Assembly (NCBI RefSeq): GCF_019075875.1
Contig: NZ_JAHOOZ010000001.1
Coordinates: 1,922,001-1,986,000 of the forward strand
Reading direction: 5' to 3'
DNA length: 64,000 nucleotides
Source of the DNA: Novosphingobium sp. G106
Lineage (GTDB): Bacteria; Pseudomonadota; Alphaproteobacteria; Sphingomonadales; Sphingomonadaceae
Under the pieces are notes generated by a model. The model saw only the letters and a program-made list of their open reading frames with translations, did no database searches and was not told the origin of the DNA. The position numbers and the translations under genes were made by a program. Below, in pieces: positions 48,359 through 58,114 of this stretch (positions are counted from its first letter, which is position 1; every line of letters starts with the position of its first letter).

Positions 48359-48486
48359 GCGCCTCACGGAATGAAGGTTCGCGTCCTGTGCCCCAGAGGG
48401 TCAATTAACAGGCGATCGCCAGGACCAAGGTCCGCTCCGAGCCGGGCATAGAGCCCGGGGGCTCGCCCGAGACGAGAGGAGACGAT

Positions 48487-49953
48487 ATGTCGCAGGATCC
48501 CAGCCGTGTCCCGGTTATCGTGGGGGTGGGCGAGATCAACGATCGGTCCGGCGGCGGCGAGGAAGCACTCGACTCGCTGCAGCTCATGCTCGCGGCCTTG
48601 GCGGCGGCAGACCACGATGCCGGCGAAGGCTGGTTGGCACGCTGCGAGCGGATCCTTGTCGTCCCGCAACTCTCTTTCAGTGAGATCGACATACCCCTGT
48701 CGCTCTCCACTGCGACCGGTCTGGATTTGTCGGCCGTCCAGCAAGCAGACGTAGCTTCGGGAGACACGCCTGTGCGCCTTTTGAACGATGCTGCCAACGC
48801 GATCAGTCGAGGCGAAGTGGCGGCCTGCGCCATCGTCGGTGCCGAGGCCATGCGGACCGCTCTGCGCGCCGGAAAACCCCTTTTCCCCAATGCGCAGAAG
48901 AACGCGTCAGACCTGCGGCGTCGCTACAGTTTGTTTCAGCCGGTCGAAGTCTATCCCTTTTACGAGAACGCGATGCGCGCGGCCGAAGGGCTGTCGCTCG
49001 CCGAGAGCCAAGCGGAAACTGGCCTGCTTTGGTCGCTCATGTCCCAGGTCGCTGAAAACAGCCAGGGGGCCTGGCTGCGCAGCCGCAAGTCGCCCGCCGA
49101 GATTGTCGAGCCTAGTGCGGACAACCGCCCGATCGCGTTCCCCTACACGAAGCTGATGGTCGCCAACGCGTCGGTCAACCAGGGCGCAGCAGTGATCGTC
49201 ACGAGCCTGGCTGCGGCAAGGAAGGCAGGCTTGCCAGAGGACATGCTGGTCCGCATCGGCGCGGGCGCGGCGGCACATGAAGCGCATGAAGCGATGGCTC
49301 GATCCGATTGGACCGTCCCAACGGGCATGCGGGTCGCCATCGAGCAGGTCCTGTTACGCAATGGCCTGACAACCTCCGATATTGACCACGCCGAGCTCTA
49401 CTCGTGCTTTCCCTGCGTCCCGAAGATGGCGCGACGTGTGCTGGGATGGCCGGCGGACCGACCCGCAACAGTCCATGGCGGCCTTACCTTCGGCGGCGGC
49501 CCTGTCGCGAACTACATGACCCATGCCATCGCCGCGATGGTACGAAAACTGCGTGTGGATGGCCGGACGGGCCTTCTCTTCGGCAACGGCGGCTTTTGCG
49601 AGCACAACCACTGTATAGTGCTGTCACGCGATCTGCTGACCGATAGTCCCCTTCCCCAGGACTACGATGCGCAGGCGTTCGCAGACGCTCGGCGTGGGCC
49701 GATCCCTTTGCTCAGCGATATGGTCGAAGGCGATCTCGTGGTCGAGACATACACCGTTCTTTACGACCGGGATGGAAGGGCGCGCCAGGGCATCGTGCTA
49801 TCGCATGGACTTGGGGGCGAGCGAGTGATCGCCCGCGTGGACAGAGAAGACATTCGGTCGCTGACTTACCTCACCGACGGCATCACCGAGCCCATTGGCA
49901 ACCCTGGAAACAATCGCCGACTAGGCGAGGTGCTTGTCTGGAGTGCTCCATGA
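48487..49953 (+). CDS. TLP1-type thiolase-like protein with extra C-terminal domain
   Basis: A 488-residue thiolase-fold protein. It opens RVPVIVGVGEINDR, has the glycine-rich HGGLTFGGGPVANYMTHA segment with the catalytic-type His and GNGGFCEHNH, and adds about 90 C-terminal residues (LVVETYTVLYDRDGRARQG) typical of thiolase-like protein type 1. The usual N-terminal nucleophile Cys context is absent (VASGDTPVRLLNDAA). Function in this family is poorly known; acyl-CoA cleavage or C-C lyase chemistry is possible. The stop overlaps the ligase start by 4 bp. Confidence 0.8.
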   Translation: MSQDPSRVPVIVGVGEINDRSGGGEEALDSLQLMLAALAAADHDAGEGWLARCERILVVPQLSFSEIDIPLSLSTATGLDLSAVQQADVASGDTPVRLLNDAANAISRGEVAACAIVGAEAMRTALRAGKPLFPNAQKNASDLRRRYSLFQPVEVYPFYENAMRAAEGLSLAESQAETGLLWSLMSQVAENSQGAWLRSRKSPAEIVEPSADNRPIAFPYTKLMVANASVNQGAAVIVTSLAAARKAGLPEDMLVRIGAGAAAHEAHEAMARSDWTVPTGMRVAIEQVLLRNGLTTSDIDHAELYSCFPCVPKMARRVLGWPADRPATVHGGLTFGGGPVANYMTHAIAAMVRKLRVDGRTGLLFGNGGFCEHNHCIVLSRDLLTDSPLPQDYDAQAFADARRGPIPLLSDMVEGDLVVETYTVLYDRDGRARQGIVLSHGLGGERVIARVDREDIRSLTYLTDGITEPIGNPGNNRRLGEVLVWSAP

Positions 49954-52049
49954 GCAAGTCACCCTCTCAGACGCAGGCCCTGCGCCAACTGTTCTCATCG
50001 ATGGATGTGGCGCTCGTCGGAGCTTCCGAACGCTCCGCGTGGAGCCACATGATCATGCGCCGTTTCCGTGACTTCGGTCATCAGGGGCGGGTCTACGCGG
50101 TAAACCGGGAGGGCAAGCCAGCGCACGGACTTCCAGGCTACCGGTCCTGCTGCGAGATCCCCGAAACACCCGGTACGGCTATCATTTTCGTACCCGCGCA
50201 AGCCGTGGCTGGAGTGCTGGAGGAAGTGGCCGATGCCGGGATTCCCAGCGCGGTCGTCCTGAGTTCGGGTTTCGCGGAAGCAGGAGCAGAAGGTCAAAAG
50301 CTCCAGGACGAGCTGGTCGAAATCGCAGAGCGACGCGGAGTGACCTTGTTTGGCCCCAATTCCCTTGGTTTTGCGAACATCGTCGGCGGCGCGGTCGCGA
50401 CGGCGATCGGGACGCGCATTCCCGTTCTCGAAGGGGCGATCGGGGTGGTCTCCCAGTCAGGAGCCGTTGCCAACGAGATCGGCAAGTTCGCGCACCAGCA
50501 GGGGATCGGCCTCAGCTTCATCTGCGCCACGGGCAACGAAGCGATGGTCACGCCCGCCGACGTCATCGACTACTTGGTGGATGATCCGGCCACCCGCGTC
50601 ATCACAGCTTATATTGAGGCTGTCAGCGCAACCGATTGCCTCGCCGCGGCAGCGCGGCGCGCCTTGGCCAGCGCCAAGCCCATTATAGTCCTCAAGGTGG
50701 GGTCGAGCAGCATTTCCGCCGACGTCGCAAAAGCGCACACCGGCGCCATGGTCGGTGACGATCGCGTGTTCGACGCCGCCTGCCTGAAATGGGGAATAAT
50801 TCGGGTTCGCTCGATTGAGGAAATGATGGTGACGGCAGCGCTGATCGAAGCGGCCGGACCTCTTGAGCGTCAAGGCATTGCGCTCGCCTCGGTTTCGGGC
50901 GGGGGTTGCGGGATGTTCGCCGATCTTGCCGAACAGCACGGTGTGCCGATTCCGGCATTCGCTCCGCAGACCTGCACGAAACTCGCCGCTGCGCTGCCTT
51001 CCTTCGCCTCAACTCTCAATCCGCTGGATATGACCGGGGTGGTGCTCCAGGCCCCCTCCCTATGGACCAAGATCCTGCCCATCTTGTTCGACGATCCCGG
51101 AATCGGACTGGTCGTGACACTCATCGCCATGCCCGGAACCGAGGCAGAGATGCCGACCTGTCAGACGCATTGGCCGGTCATTGCCCAGGCCTACAGCAAT
51201 GCAGGCAAGCGCCCGATGCTTCTTAGTCAGGTGATCCAGCCCATGGGCCGCGAAGCGCGCGAGGTCGCTGAGGCTAGCGGCCTGCGCGACATCATCTTCG
51301 GCATGGATTTCGGCACGCGTGCGCTGGGCCACCTGGCATCTTGGTCGCGGCGGCTTGGCAAGGGGAACGTCCCTAGGCAGGATGTCCAAGTTCTGGATAT
51401 TCCACCGAGGCTCGCCGGGGAGCGAGCGGCGCTTGATTTCCTCGCCAGCAGAGGCGTTCCCGCCATCCCGGGAATCGTGGTGCAGAACGCCGAGGAGGCC
51501 CTCCGCGCCGCAGACACATTTGATAGCTCGGTTGTTTTGAAGATTGCCTCGCCAGATATCGCACACAAGTCCGAGATTGGCGGGGTGCGGCTCGACGTCG
51601 CCCCTTGTGACGCCGGCCAGGTGCATGACGAGATCCGCCGCACTGTCTCTCGCGTCCTGCCAGGTGCGCGCATCGAGGGAATTATCGCCTCCCCCATGCG
51701 CCAGGGCGGTATCGAACTCTTCGTCGGCGTCGCCCGCGATCCCGACTGGGGTTTGGCCATAGTAGTCGGTCTGGGCGGGGTCTGGGTTGAAATCCTCAAG
51801 GACACCGCTGTCCGCCTGTTGCCTGTCGACAAGACGGATGCCTGCGAAATGCTGAGCTCTCTGCGCGGTGCCGCGCTGCTCGAGGGCTATCGCGGTACCC
51901 TCCCCGCCGATCTCGACCGGCTGACCGAAGTCATCGTATCTGTCGGGGACGCCGCGCTCGCACTCGGCCCGCGTCTCGCTGCGCTCGAAATCAACCCGCT
52001 GTGGGTGCACGGCGATACCATCGAGGCGCTGGTCGTCTGGCGCGAATAA
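49950..52049 (+). CDS. NDP-forming acyl-CoA synthetase (second copy)
   Basis: A 699-residue homologue of the ligase at 25879: CoA-binding domain (VALVGASERSAWSH), FGPNSLGFANIVGG, phospho-His candidate in KAHTGAMVGDD and a C-terminal ATP-grasp domain (KIASPDIAHKSEIGGV, LEINPLWVHG). The two differ widely in the first domain, so they probably activate different acids. It closes the ALDH-BVMO-SDR-TLP1 operon, with only 4 bp to the convergent hydratase gene. Confidence 0.88.
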   Translation: MSKSPSQTQALRQLFSSMDVALVGASERSAWSHMIMRRFRDFGHQGRVYAVNREGKPAHGLPGYRSCCEIPETPGTAIIFVPAQAVAGVLEEVADAGIPSAVVLSSGFAEAGAEGQKLQDELVEIAERRGVTLFGPNSLGFANIVGGAVATAIGTRIPVLEGAIGVVSQSGAVANEIGKFAHQQGIGLSFICATGNEAMVTPADVIDYLVDDPATRVITAYIEAVSATDCLAAAARRALASAKPIIVLKVGSSSISADVAKAHTGAMVGDDRVFDAACLKWGIIRVRSIEEMMVTAALIEAAGPLERQGIALASVSGGGCGMFADLAEQHGVPIPAFAPQTCTKLAAALPSFASTLNPLDMTGVVLQAPSLWTKILPILFDDPGIGLVVTLIAMPGTEAEMPTCQTHWPVIAQAYSNAGKRPMLLSQVIQPMGREAREVAEASGLRDIIFGMDFGTRALGHLASWSRRLGKGNVPRQDVQVLDIPPRLAGERAALDFLASRGVPAIPGIVVQNAEEALRAADTFDSSVVLKIASPDIAHKSEIGGVRLDVAPCDAGQVHDEIRRTVSRVLPGARIEGIIASPMRQGGIELFVGVARDPDWGLAIVVGLGGVWVEILKDTAVRLLPVDKTDACEMLSSLRGAALLEGYRGTLPADLDRLTEVIVSVGDAALALGPRLAALEINPLWVHGDTIEALVVWRE

Positions 52050-52053
52050 CGCG

Positions 52054-52848
52054 TTATCGACCCTTCCAAATTGGCGCCCGCTTCTCGACGAACGCCCGAG
52101 GACCTTCGCGAAAATCCTCGGTCTGACGCAGCGCGCTGAGGTGCCGCGCCACCAGGGCGCGCCCTGCGCCATCGGTCTGTCCCAGGCTCTCTCGACCGGC
52201 GGATAGGGTGCGCTGGACGGCGAGCGGCGAATTCTCGGCTATTGCTTCGGCGAGCTTGGTGGCTTCCGCCCGAGCTTGGCCAGGCGAAGTCAGCCGATTT
52301 GCCAGGCCCCAGCGAAAGGCGGCTGCCCCATCCATGGGCTCGCCGGTTGCAAGCAGTTCGCTCGCGATGTTGCGCGGCACCGTCGCGACGATGCGGTGGA
52401 TGCCGCCGGCCGCGGCCATCAGACCCCGCTTGACCTCGGGAAGGCCAAATCGCGCATTCTCCGAGGCAATGAGCATGTCGCAGGCAAGCGCAAGTTCCAT
52501 GCCGCCTGCCACTGCGATCCCTTCGACCGCCGCAATCCAGGGCTTTGTGCGCGTGGAGTAGACGAAGCCAGCGAAGCCGCTGCGCGAAGTTTCGAGCCCT
52601 TCCGCTTTCCCGGCAGCGACCGCACCGAGGTCCGCGCCAGCGCAGAACACCCGATCGTCGATCGAAGTCAGGATCATGACCCAGATGTCGAGGTCATTCT
52701 CCGTGCCCTCGACAATCCGCTCGAGCGCGGAGGCCATCTCGGGATTGACCGCATTGCGCTTCTCGGGCCGATTGAGCGTGACCAGGCCTACATGGGCCGA
52801 CAGGCGTTCGAACAGGACTGGTCCTTCGGTCACGTTTTCAAACTGCAT
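52054..52848 (-). CDS. Enoyl-CoA hydratase with canonical Glu pair
   Basis: A 264-residue crotonase: VTLNRPEKRNAVNPEM, DRVFCAGADLGA, and the two catalytic Glu in AGGMELALACD and ARFGLPEVKRGL. Unlike the homologues at 27969 and 39019 it keeps both residues, so it should hydrate enoyl-CoAs. ATG 52848 chosen because upstream in-frame sequence has no recognisable domain. It lies downstream of an MFS and an ANL ligase gene on the same strand. Confidence 0.9.
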   Translation of the reverse strand: MQFENVTEGPVLFERLSAHVGLVTLNRPEKRNAVNPEMASALERIVEGTENDLDIWVMILTSIDDRVFCAGADLGAVAAGKAEGLETSRSGFAGFVYSTRTKPWIAAVEGIAVAGGMELALACDMLIASENARFGLPEVKRGLMAAAGGIHRIVATVPRNIASELLATGEPMDGAAAFRWGLANRLTSPGQARAEATKLAEAIAENSPLAVQRTLSAGRESLGQTDGAGRALVARHLSALRQTEDFREGPRAFVEKRAPIWKGR

Positions 52849-52973
52849 GTCATCGCCTTCCTGGGGGCGGCGCGTCCCGCGTGGGATCGGCCAAGAAACA
52901 ATTATGCGCATTGGTAACGGGCCACGTTCGGCGCAGGACGCCGCACCAGCCTCCCGACCGCACTGCCGCCTGG

Positions 52974-54206
52974 CTATGCCGCTGCGGGGAGAGGCGCCGG
53001 CGCCTCCTCTTCGGAGCTGATCGGAATCCAGGCGATCAAGGCTGCAGCTGCCACGACCGCTACGACGATGTAGACGAGATATCCGTGGTAGGACCCCGTA
53101 GCGTCGAACAGGCTCCCTGCAATGACCGGCCCGATGCTCGCGCACACCGAGACGATGGCCATGAACAGCGCATAGATCGAGCCGAATACATCGCGCCCGA
53201 AGCGGCGCGCGGCGATGAATGTGATGATGTCGAGTTCCGCGCCCGAGGCGAGCCCGAGCGCAGCGACCGCCGCGATCGCGGCCGGCATCGAACCGGGAAA
53301 CACCATCAGGAAGAATGCCGACAGGGCCGGCAGGAGGAATGCGACGATCCCCACGAGGCGCGTCGGCAGATGGTCGAGCAGGAAGCCTGTCGCCAGCCGT
53401 CCGATTACCGAGAAGACACCGATAAGTCCGACGATACCTGCGGCGGTTCCAAGCGTCATACCGCCACTCTTGAGCAGAGGTGCCAGATGCACGGAAAGGC
53501 CAAAATAGGCGCTGGCGAACAGTCCAGCGGCAAGCACCAGCCCGATGAAACTACGTGATCGGAGGGCAGGACCGTAGGGCCTTTTCGTTCGCTTCGGCCG
53601 CGCATTCACAGCGCGATCGCTGGCGCCGAAGAAGAAGGCAAGCGTCAGGGGAATGGCGACTACGGCCCAGGTCCAGGCCATTGCCGGAAAGGCCAGGCGC
53701 CACCCAAGTTTCCCGATAAAGAGCGCCGCGAGTTGGGGCCAGACAAAGCTGCCCAGGCCCAGCCCGGCCAGAGTTACCGCCAGAGCCATCCCGCGGGACG
53801 CCTCGAACCTGCTGATGACTGCGGCGACCCAGGTCGTCTGGCCAAGGGCAATCTGAAAAAACGCGAAGAACACGCACAGTGCGGACCACTGCCAGAGCGG
53901 TCCGCTGGCAAGTCCGAGCATGGAAAAGGTCACGATGAATGGCAAGATGGCGATGAGGGCGACCCGGCGAGGCCCGATGCGATCGATCAGCCAGCCCGCC
54001 GCAGGGCCAAGAAACAATCCAAGCCCCATCATCATCACGAAGGTCGAGGAGAACTGAGCTCTGCTCCAGCCGAAGGCGCTCGTCATCTCCTCCATGAAGA
54101 CGCCGCTCGAGAAAGCGAACATGGCTCCGCTCGAGATGCCCACCATCGAGGCGAGCGGTAGTGGCCACATCGTCGCCCATTCCTGCCGCGCCGTCAGTGT
54201 TCCCAT
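52974..54206 (-). CDS. MFS transporter (monocarboxylate-like)
   Basis: A 410-residue major-facilitator protein with about 12 hydrophobic helices: SGVFMEEMTSAFGWSRAQFS in helix 1-2, DRIGPRRVAL in the 2-3 loop, DHLPTRLVG in the 8-9 loop and LGLASGAELDIITFIAARRF. It is similar in type to the frameshifted transporter at 34869. Likely imports an organic acid or the growth substrate. ATG 54206 is preceded by AAGAGGA; an in-frame ATG at 54230 is possible. Confidence 0.88.
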   Translation of the reverse strand: MGTLTARQEWATMWPLPLASMVGISSGAMFAFSSGVFMEEMTSAFGWSRAQFSSTFVMMMGLGLFLGPAAGWLIDRIGPRRVALIAILPFIVTFSMLGLASGPLWQWSALCVFFAFFQIALGQTTWVAAVISRFEASRGMALAVTLAGLGLGSFVWPQLAALFIGKLGWRLAFPAMAWTWAVVAIPLTLAFFFGASDRAVNARPKRTKRPYGPALRSRSFIGLVLAAGLFASAYFGLSVHLAPLLKSGGMTLGTAAGIVGLIGVFSVIGRLATGFLLDHLPTRLVGIVAFLLPALSAFFLMVFPGSMPAAIAAVAALGLASGAELDIITFIAARRFGRDVFGSIYALFMAIVSVCASIGPVIAGSLFDATGSYHGYLVYIVVAVVAAAALIAWIPISSEEEAPAPLPAAA

Positions 54207-54269
54207 GCGATCCTCTTCTCGGTGTGGCAAATTACAGGGACGATTGGTTCGGCATGGGCTCCAGTCCGG

Positions 54270-55820
54270 TCAGGCGGGCGCATATTTTTGGCGCAACGCT
54301 TTCTTGTCGGGCTTGCCGACGGGCGTGACGGGAAGCGCGTCGACGAAGTCGACGCTTTTGGGTGCCTGCACAGCACCTTTTCGCTCGCGTACGGCAGCAA
54401 TCAAAGCTTCGGCGGTGACAGTGGCGCCCGGCTCGAGCACCACCACGGCCTTCACGGCCTCGCCCCATTTGGGATCTGGCACCCCGATAACGGCAGCCTG
54501 GCGCACGCCGACCTGGTCGACCAGTACGTCCTCGACCTCGCGGGCGTAGACGTTGAAGCCGCCAGTGACGATCATGTCTTTCTTGCGGTCGACGATGCGC
54601 AGAAAGCCGTCCGCGCTCCGGACCGCGACATCCCCTGTGTGCAACCAGCCGCCTTCGAAAGCCGCAGCGGTCTCCTCCGGCTTGCCCAGATAGCCGGACA
54701 TCAACAAGGGACCGCGAACGCAGATTTCGCCCGGTGTTCCGTCAGCGACCTCGTTCATGCTGTCGTCCATGAGCGCAACATGCACGAGCGAGGTTGGGCG
54801 TCCGCAACTTGCCAGCCGATCAGGTTTAGTCACGTCGTGCTCACTGCGGCGCATCACCGTCACCGACATCGGGGCCTCAGCCTGACCGTAAAACTGGAAG
54901 AAGACCGGACCGAACCTCTCGATCGCGTGCCTGAGCCGAGCCGCCGGAAAGGCGGCAGCGCCATAGAAAACGACTTCAAGGCTCGACAGATCGAATTCGC
55001 CGAACCTGGGGTGGTCCATGATCGCGATAACCATGGTCGGCACCAGGAGAACGGAAGTAATGCGATGTTCCTCGATCGCCTGCATCGTGGACACCGGGTC
55101 GAAGCCCGGCATGACCACCATGAAGCCGCCCTTCGAGAGGACCGTGGTCAGGACAGCGGCGCCCGAATGACTGAGCGGCGCGCAGATAAGATGCCGAATT
55201 TCGGCCGGCCACTCCCATTCCAGTAATTGGATCATCGCCGAGGTCATCGCAGACTGGTGGGAGCACATGATGCCTTTTGGCTTGCCCGTGGTCCCGCCCG
55301 AATAGGCAATGCGGAAGAGAGCCGCCGGATCCGCGGGCTTCGCGGCCAGGGGCTGGGGCTCGTAGGTCTGGCTAGCCTCGACGATGTCGCGCCCGACACT
55401 GCCCTCGCCCATGGCCAGGAAGTGCCTGAGCCGGGGCGCCCGCTGTTTGAGCGCCGCCGCGATAGGCTCATAGAGTTCCGCATCGTAGACCAGCGTATCG
55501 ATGCCGGCATCCTCGATGACATAGAGATAGTCTTCGACCGAGCCCATGGGATGAAGCGTCGTCAGGACGATACCGGCAAAGCCGAGCCCGTTGGTGGCAT
55601 AGAGCACCTCCACCCGGTTGCGGGCGAGCACCGCCGCGCGTTTCGGCGCCGGATCGAGGTTCTCGAAAAGTTGCTGGAAGCGGCTGATGGAGTCGCGCAT
55701 CCCGCCCGCTGTGACGCGCTCACCATCGACGCCAATAAGCACCAAGCGATCGAGATCGCGCGACAATGCGTGGGCGACGAGATCGCCAGTGGTGATCGCT
55801 TGGTGCAGAAAATCACTCAT
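54270..55820 (-). CDS. ANL-family acyl-CoA synthetase (AMP-forming)
   Basis: A 516-residue ligase: P-loop IAYSGGTTGKPKGIM (YSG rather than the more usual YTSG), FYGQAEAPMSVTV, GGWLHTGDVAVR, IVDRKKDMIVTGGFNVY and a C-terminal PVGKPDKKALR with the adenylation Lys. It makes an acyl-CoA from an acid using ATP. It diverges from another ligase at 56137 across a promoter containing operator variant D. Upstream in-frame sequence beyond 55820 is not convincing. Confidence 0.92.
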   Translation of the reverse strand: MSDFLHQAITTGDLVAHALSRDLDRLVLIGVDGERVTAGGMRDSISRFQQLFENLDPAPKRAAVLARNRVEVLYATNGLGFAGIVLTTLHPMGSVEDYLYVIEDAGIDTLVYDAELYEPIAAALKQRAPRLRHFLAMGEGSVGRDIVEASQTYEPQPLAAKPADPAALFRIAYSGGTTGKPKGIMCSHQSAMTSAMIQLLEWEWPAEIRHLICAPLSHSGAAVLTTVLSKGGFMVVMPGFDPVSTMQAIEEHRITSVLLVPTMVIAIMDHPRFGEFDLSSLEVVFYGAAAFPAARLRHAIERFGPVFFQFYGQAEAPMSVTVMRRSEHDVTKPDRLASCGRPTSLVHVALMDDSMNEVADGTPGEICVRGPLLMSGYLGKPEETAAAFEGGWLHTGDVAVRSADGFLRIVDRKKDMIVTGGFNVYAREVEDVLVDQVGVRQAAVIGVPDPKWGEAVKAVVVLEPGATVTAEALIAAVRERKGAVQAPKSVDFVDALPVTPVGKPDKKALRQKYAPA

Positions 55821-55914
55821 CACACGGCTCCGCTGCCTGCGCCCCTCTCCCGGGCTCTGGCGGAAAGTCCACCTCAGCCCGCAAGCAGGCATGGACGATG
55901 CGCGCGCGAAAAAC

Positions 55915-55936
55915 AATGCAATTCATGCGATGCATT
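55915..55936. promoter_or_regulatory. Candidate operator variant with N10 spacer (site D)
   Basis: Perfect arms AATGCA and TGCATT separated by 10 bp, i.e. the repeated element with half a helical turn more. It sits between two divergent acyl-CoA ligase genes. A related element, GATGCATTGCGATAG, follows at about 56044. The 316-bp intergenic region has no other feature that I can support. Confidence 0.45.
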
Positions 55937-56136
55937 CGGTGCGCGCAAACACCGCTATTCGCCAGGCCATCCCCTGTCTGGGCAGCAATCGCCCGAATGG
56001 TCCATTTGCGGAGGTCGCGACAATATATTTTAGAATTGCGCGTGATGCATTGCGATAGTTCGCTCGACATCTATAAGGCAGGCAGGTCCTTTCGGGACAG
56101 CCCTCCACCCCGCGATCGCAAAGGCCTCCAGGTCCA

Positions 56137-57675
56137 ATGCACCCCAGAATTCACGCCCAGAACTTTCCCGAGAAGGCCGCCGTCATCATGGCGGACACGG
56201 CCCAGACCGTGACCTATCGCGAGCTTGAGGAACGCGCCAATCGCGGTGCCCGAGCCCTGCGCGCGCTGGGTCTTTGCAGTGGCGATACGTTAGCGCTGGC
56301 GTCAGACAACCGGGCCGAGATATTCGATATCTATTGGGCGGCGCAGCGTGCGGGCCTTATCCTGGTGCCCCTCTCTGCCCGGCTCAAGACCGACGAGATC
56401 TCGTACATCGTCAACGACAGTGAAGCCAAGGCGCTCGTGGTCTCCGATGCGCTCGCTGGTACCGTCCGCGAAGTCGCAGCCCATCGCGAAGCCATGCCTG
56501 GACTGGTCCATATCGTCACAATCGGCGCGGTGGCTGGCCATCTGGATTGGCTGGTGCTTTGCAGCGTGCAGGCGTCGTCTCCGATCGATGACGAGCAGAT
56601 CGGCGGAAGGATGGCCTATTCATCGGGAACGACGGGCCGGCCGAAGGGAATCCGGTTCGCGCCGGGTTCGGGAACACCGATCCAGCCAAATCCTGGCGCT
56701 CAACTGTTCGGACGGCTTTATGGGGTCGGTGCGGACACCGTCTATCTCTCGCCCGCTCCACTGTACCACAGCGCTCCGCTGGGCTTTACCGCCGGCATCC
56801 AGGCCCTGGGCGGCACCACTGTGGTCATGCCGAAGTTCGAGCCAGAAAAATTCCTCTCCGCCATCGAGCAATACGGGATCACCGCGGTGATGGTCGTCCC
56901 GACGATGTTCATCCGTCTTCTGAGACTGCCGCAGGACGTAAGGAACCGGTACGATCTCTCGCCACTCAAGAGGGTCATCCACGCCGCCGCCCCCTGCCCC
57001 ATTCCCGTGAAGCACGCGATGATCGACTGGCTTGGCCCGATCATCGACGAATTTTACGCCGGCTCGGAGGGCAATGGCCATGTCACGATCAGCAGCGAGG
57101 AATGGCTGCGTAAGCCAGGGTCGGTCGGCCGCGCAGTCATTGGCGAGATCCATATCTGTGACGACGACGGCAACGAGCTTCCGGTCGGCGAAACCGGGAC
57201 AATCTACTTCGGTGGCGGCAAGCCGTTTCGCTACCACAACGACCCAGCCAAGACCAAGGCGACGCAAAATGCGCTGAACCCCGATTGGACCACAATGGGC
57301 GATGTCGGAAGCGTCGACGACGACGGCTATCTCTTTCTTTCGGATCGCAAGGATTTCATGATTATCTCTGGCGGGGTCAATATCTACCCGCAGGAGGTGG
57401 AAAACCTGCTGCTAAGCCATCCCGCGGTTGCGGATGCGGCAGTCTTCGGCGTGCCACATCCCGACTTTGGCGAAGAGGTGAAGGCCGTGATTCAGCCTGC
57501 GCACTGGGCAGCTGCCAGCGACACCCTTGCCCAGGAACTGATCGGGTGGTGCCGCGAGCGACTGGCAGACGTCAAATGTCCGCGAAGCATCGACTTCGAG
57601 AAGGAGCTGCCTCGCGCGGAAACAGGCAAGCTTTACAAAAAGGAGCTGAAGGACCGGTACTGGCCTGCCAGCTAG
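56137..57675 (+). CDS. ANL-family acyl-CoA synthetase (AMP-forming)
   Basis: A 512-residue ligase: VTYRELEERANRGARAL, P-loop AYSSGTTGRPKGIRF, EFYAGSEGNGHVTI, WTTMGDVGSVDDDGYL, LSDRKDFMIISGGVNIYPQE and the C-terminal Lys in AETGKLYKKELKDRY. Belongs to the fatty-acid/bile-acid type acyl-CoA ligases. It is a lone plus-strand gene; the downstream small gene is convergent after 4 bp. Confidence 0.92.
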   Translation: MHPRIHAQNFPEKAAVIMADTAQTVTYRELEERANRGARALRALGLCSGDTLALASDNRAEIFDIYWAAQRAGLILVPLSARLKTDEISYIVNDSEAKALVVSDALAGTVREVAAHREAMPGLVHIVTIGAVAGHLDWLVLCSVQASSPIDDEQIGGRMAYSSGTTGRPKGIRFAPGSGTPIQPNPGAQLFGRLYGVGADTVYLSPAPLYHSAPLGFTAGIQALGGTTVVMPKFEPEKFLSAIEQYGITAVMVVPTMFIRLLRLPQDVRNRYDLSPLKRVIHAAAPCPIPVKHAMIDWLGPIIDEFYAGSEGNGHVTISSEEWLRKPGSVGRAVIGEIHICDDDGNELPVGETGTIYFGGGKPFRYHNDPAKTKATQNALNPDWTTMGDVGSVDDDGYLFLSDRKDFMIISGGVNIYPQEVENLLLSHPAVADAAVFGVPHPDFGEEVKAVIQPAHWAAASDTLAQELIGWCRERLADVKCPRSIDFEKELPRAETGKLYKKELKDRYWPAS

Positions 57676-57679
57676 TGGC

Positions 57680-58114
57680 CTATTCGCGCGGCGCGCGCTT
57701 CTGTTCGATCTCTTCCAGCACCTGCCAGATGCGTTGATTGAAAGCCTGCGCCTCGGGATTTGCCCTCATCTCGATAGCGGCATGGACTTCGACGAGCAGA
57801 GCACGCAGCCGATGGTTCTCGGCATCAAGGACACTGATTTTCAGACCAGGGTTCGCGGCGGCAGCGCAAGCGGCCAACCGCGTTGCCATGGGACGGTCTA
57901 CCAAAGCCACGGCCTCGCCGAGAAGATCGCGGATCGCGGCATTCTCGTTGTGTCGCAGCTCGGCGGCATCATCGACCCAATTCGCGCAGATGTTGAGCAG
58001 TCCGCCGGCCAGCCGCGCCGATTGGGCGGCAAAATCGCTTTGCAGCTCAGGCGAGACCCGCTCGCGAAACATCTGACCGATCCGATGAAGCGAGGCTTCG
58101 AGCGTCAGCTTCAT
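57680..58114 (-). CDS. Small helical protein, partner of an APH-type kinase
   Basis: A 144-residue protein, almost entirely predicted helix (RIGQMFRERVSPELQSDF, NICANWVDDAAELRHNENA, LRALLVEVHAAIE). I do not recognise the family with certainty. Its start overlaps the kinase stop by 4 bp. In levulinate catabolism the kinase LvaA needs a small partner, LvaB, encoded next to it; this gene has the same position and size class. The comparison is by context only. Confidence 0.6.
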   Translation of the reverse strand: MKLTLEASLHRIGQMFRERVSPELQSDFAAQSARLAGGLLNICANWVDDAAELRHNENAAIRDLLGEAVALVDRPMATRLAACAAAANPGLKISVLDAENHRLRALLVEVHAAIEMRANPEAQAFNQRIWQVLEEIEQKRAPRE

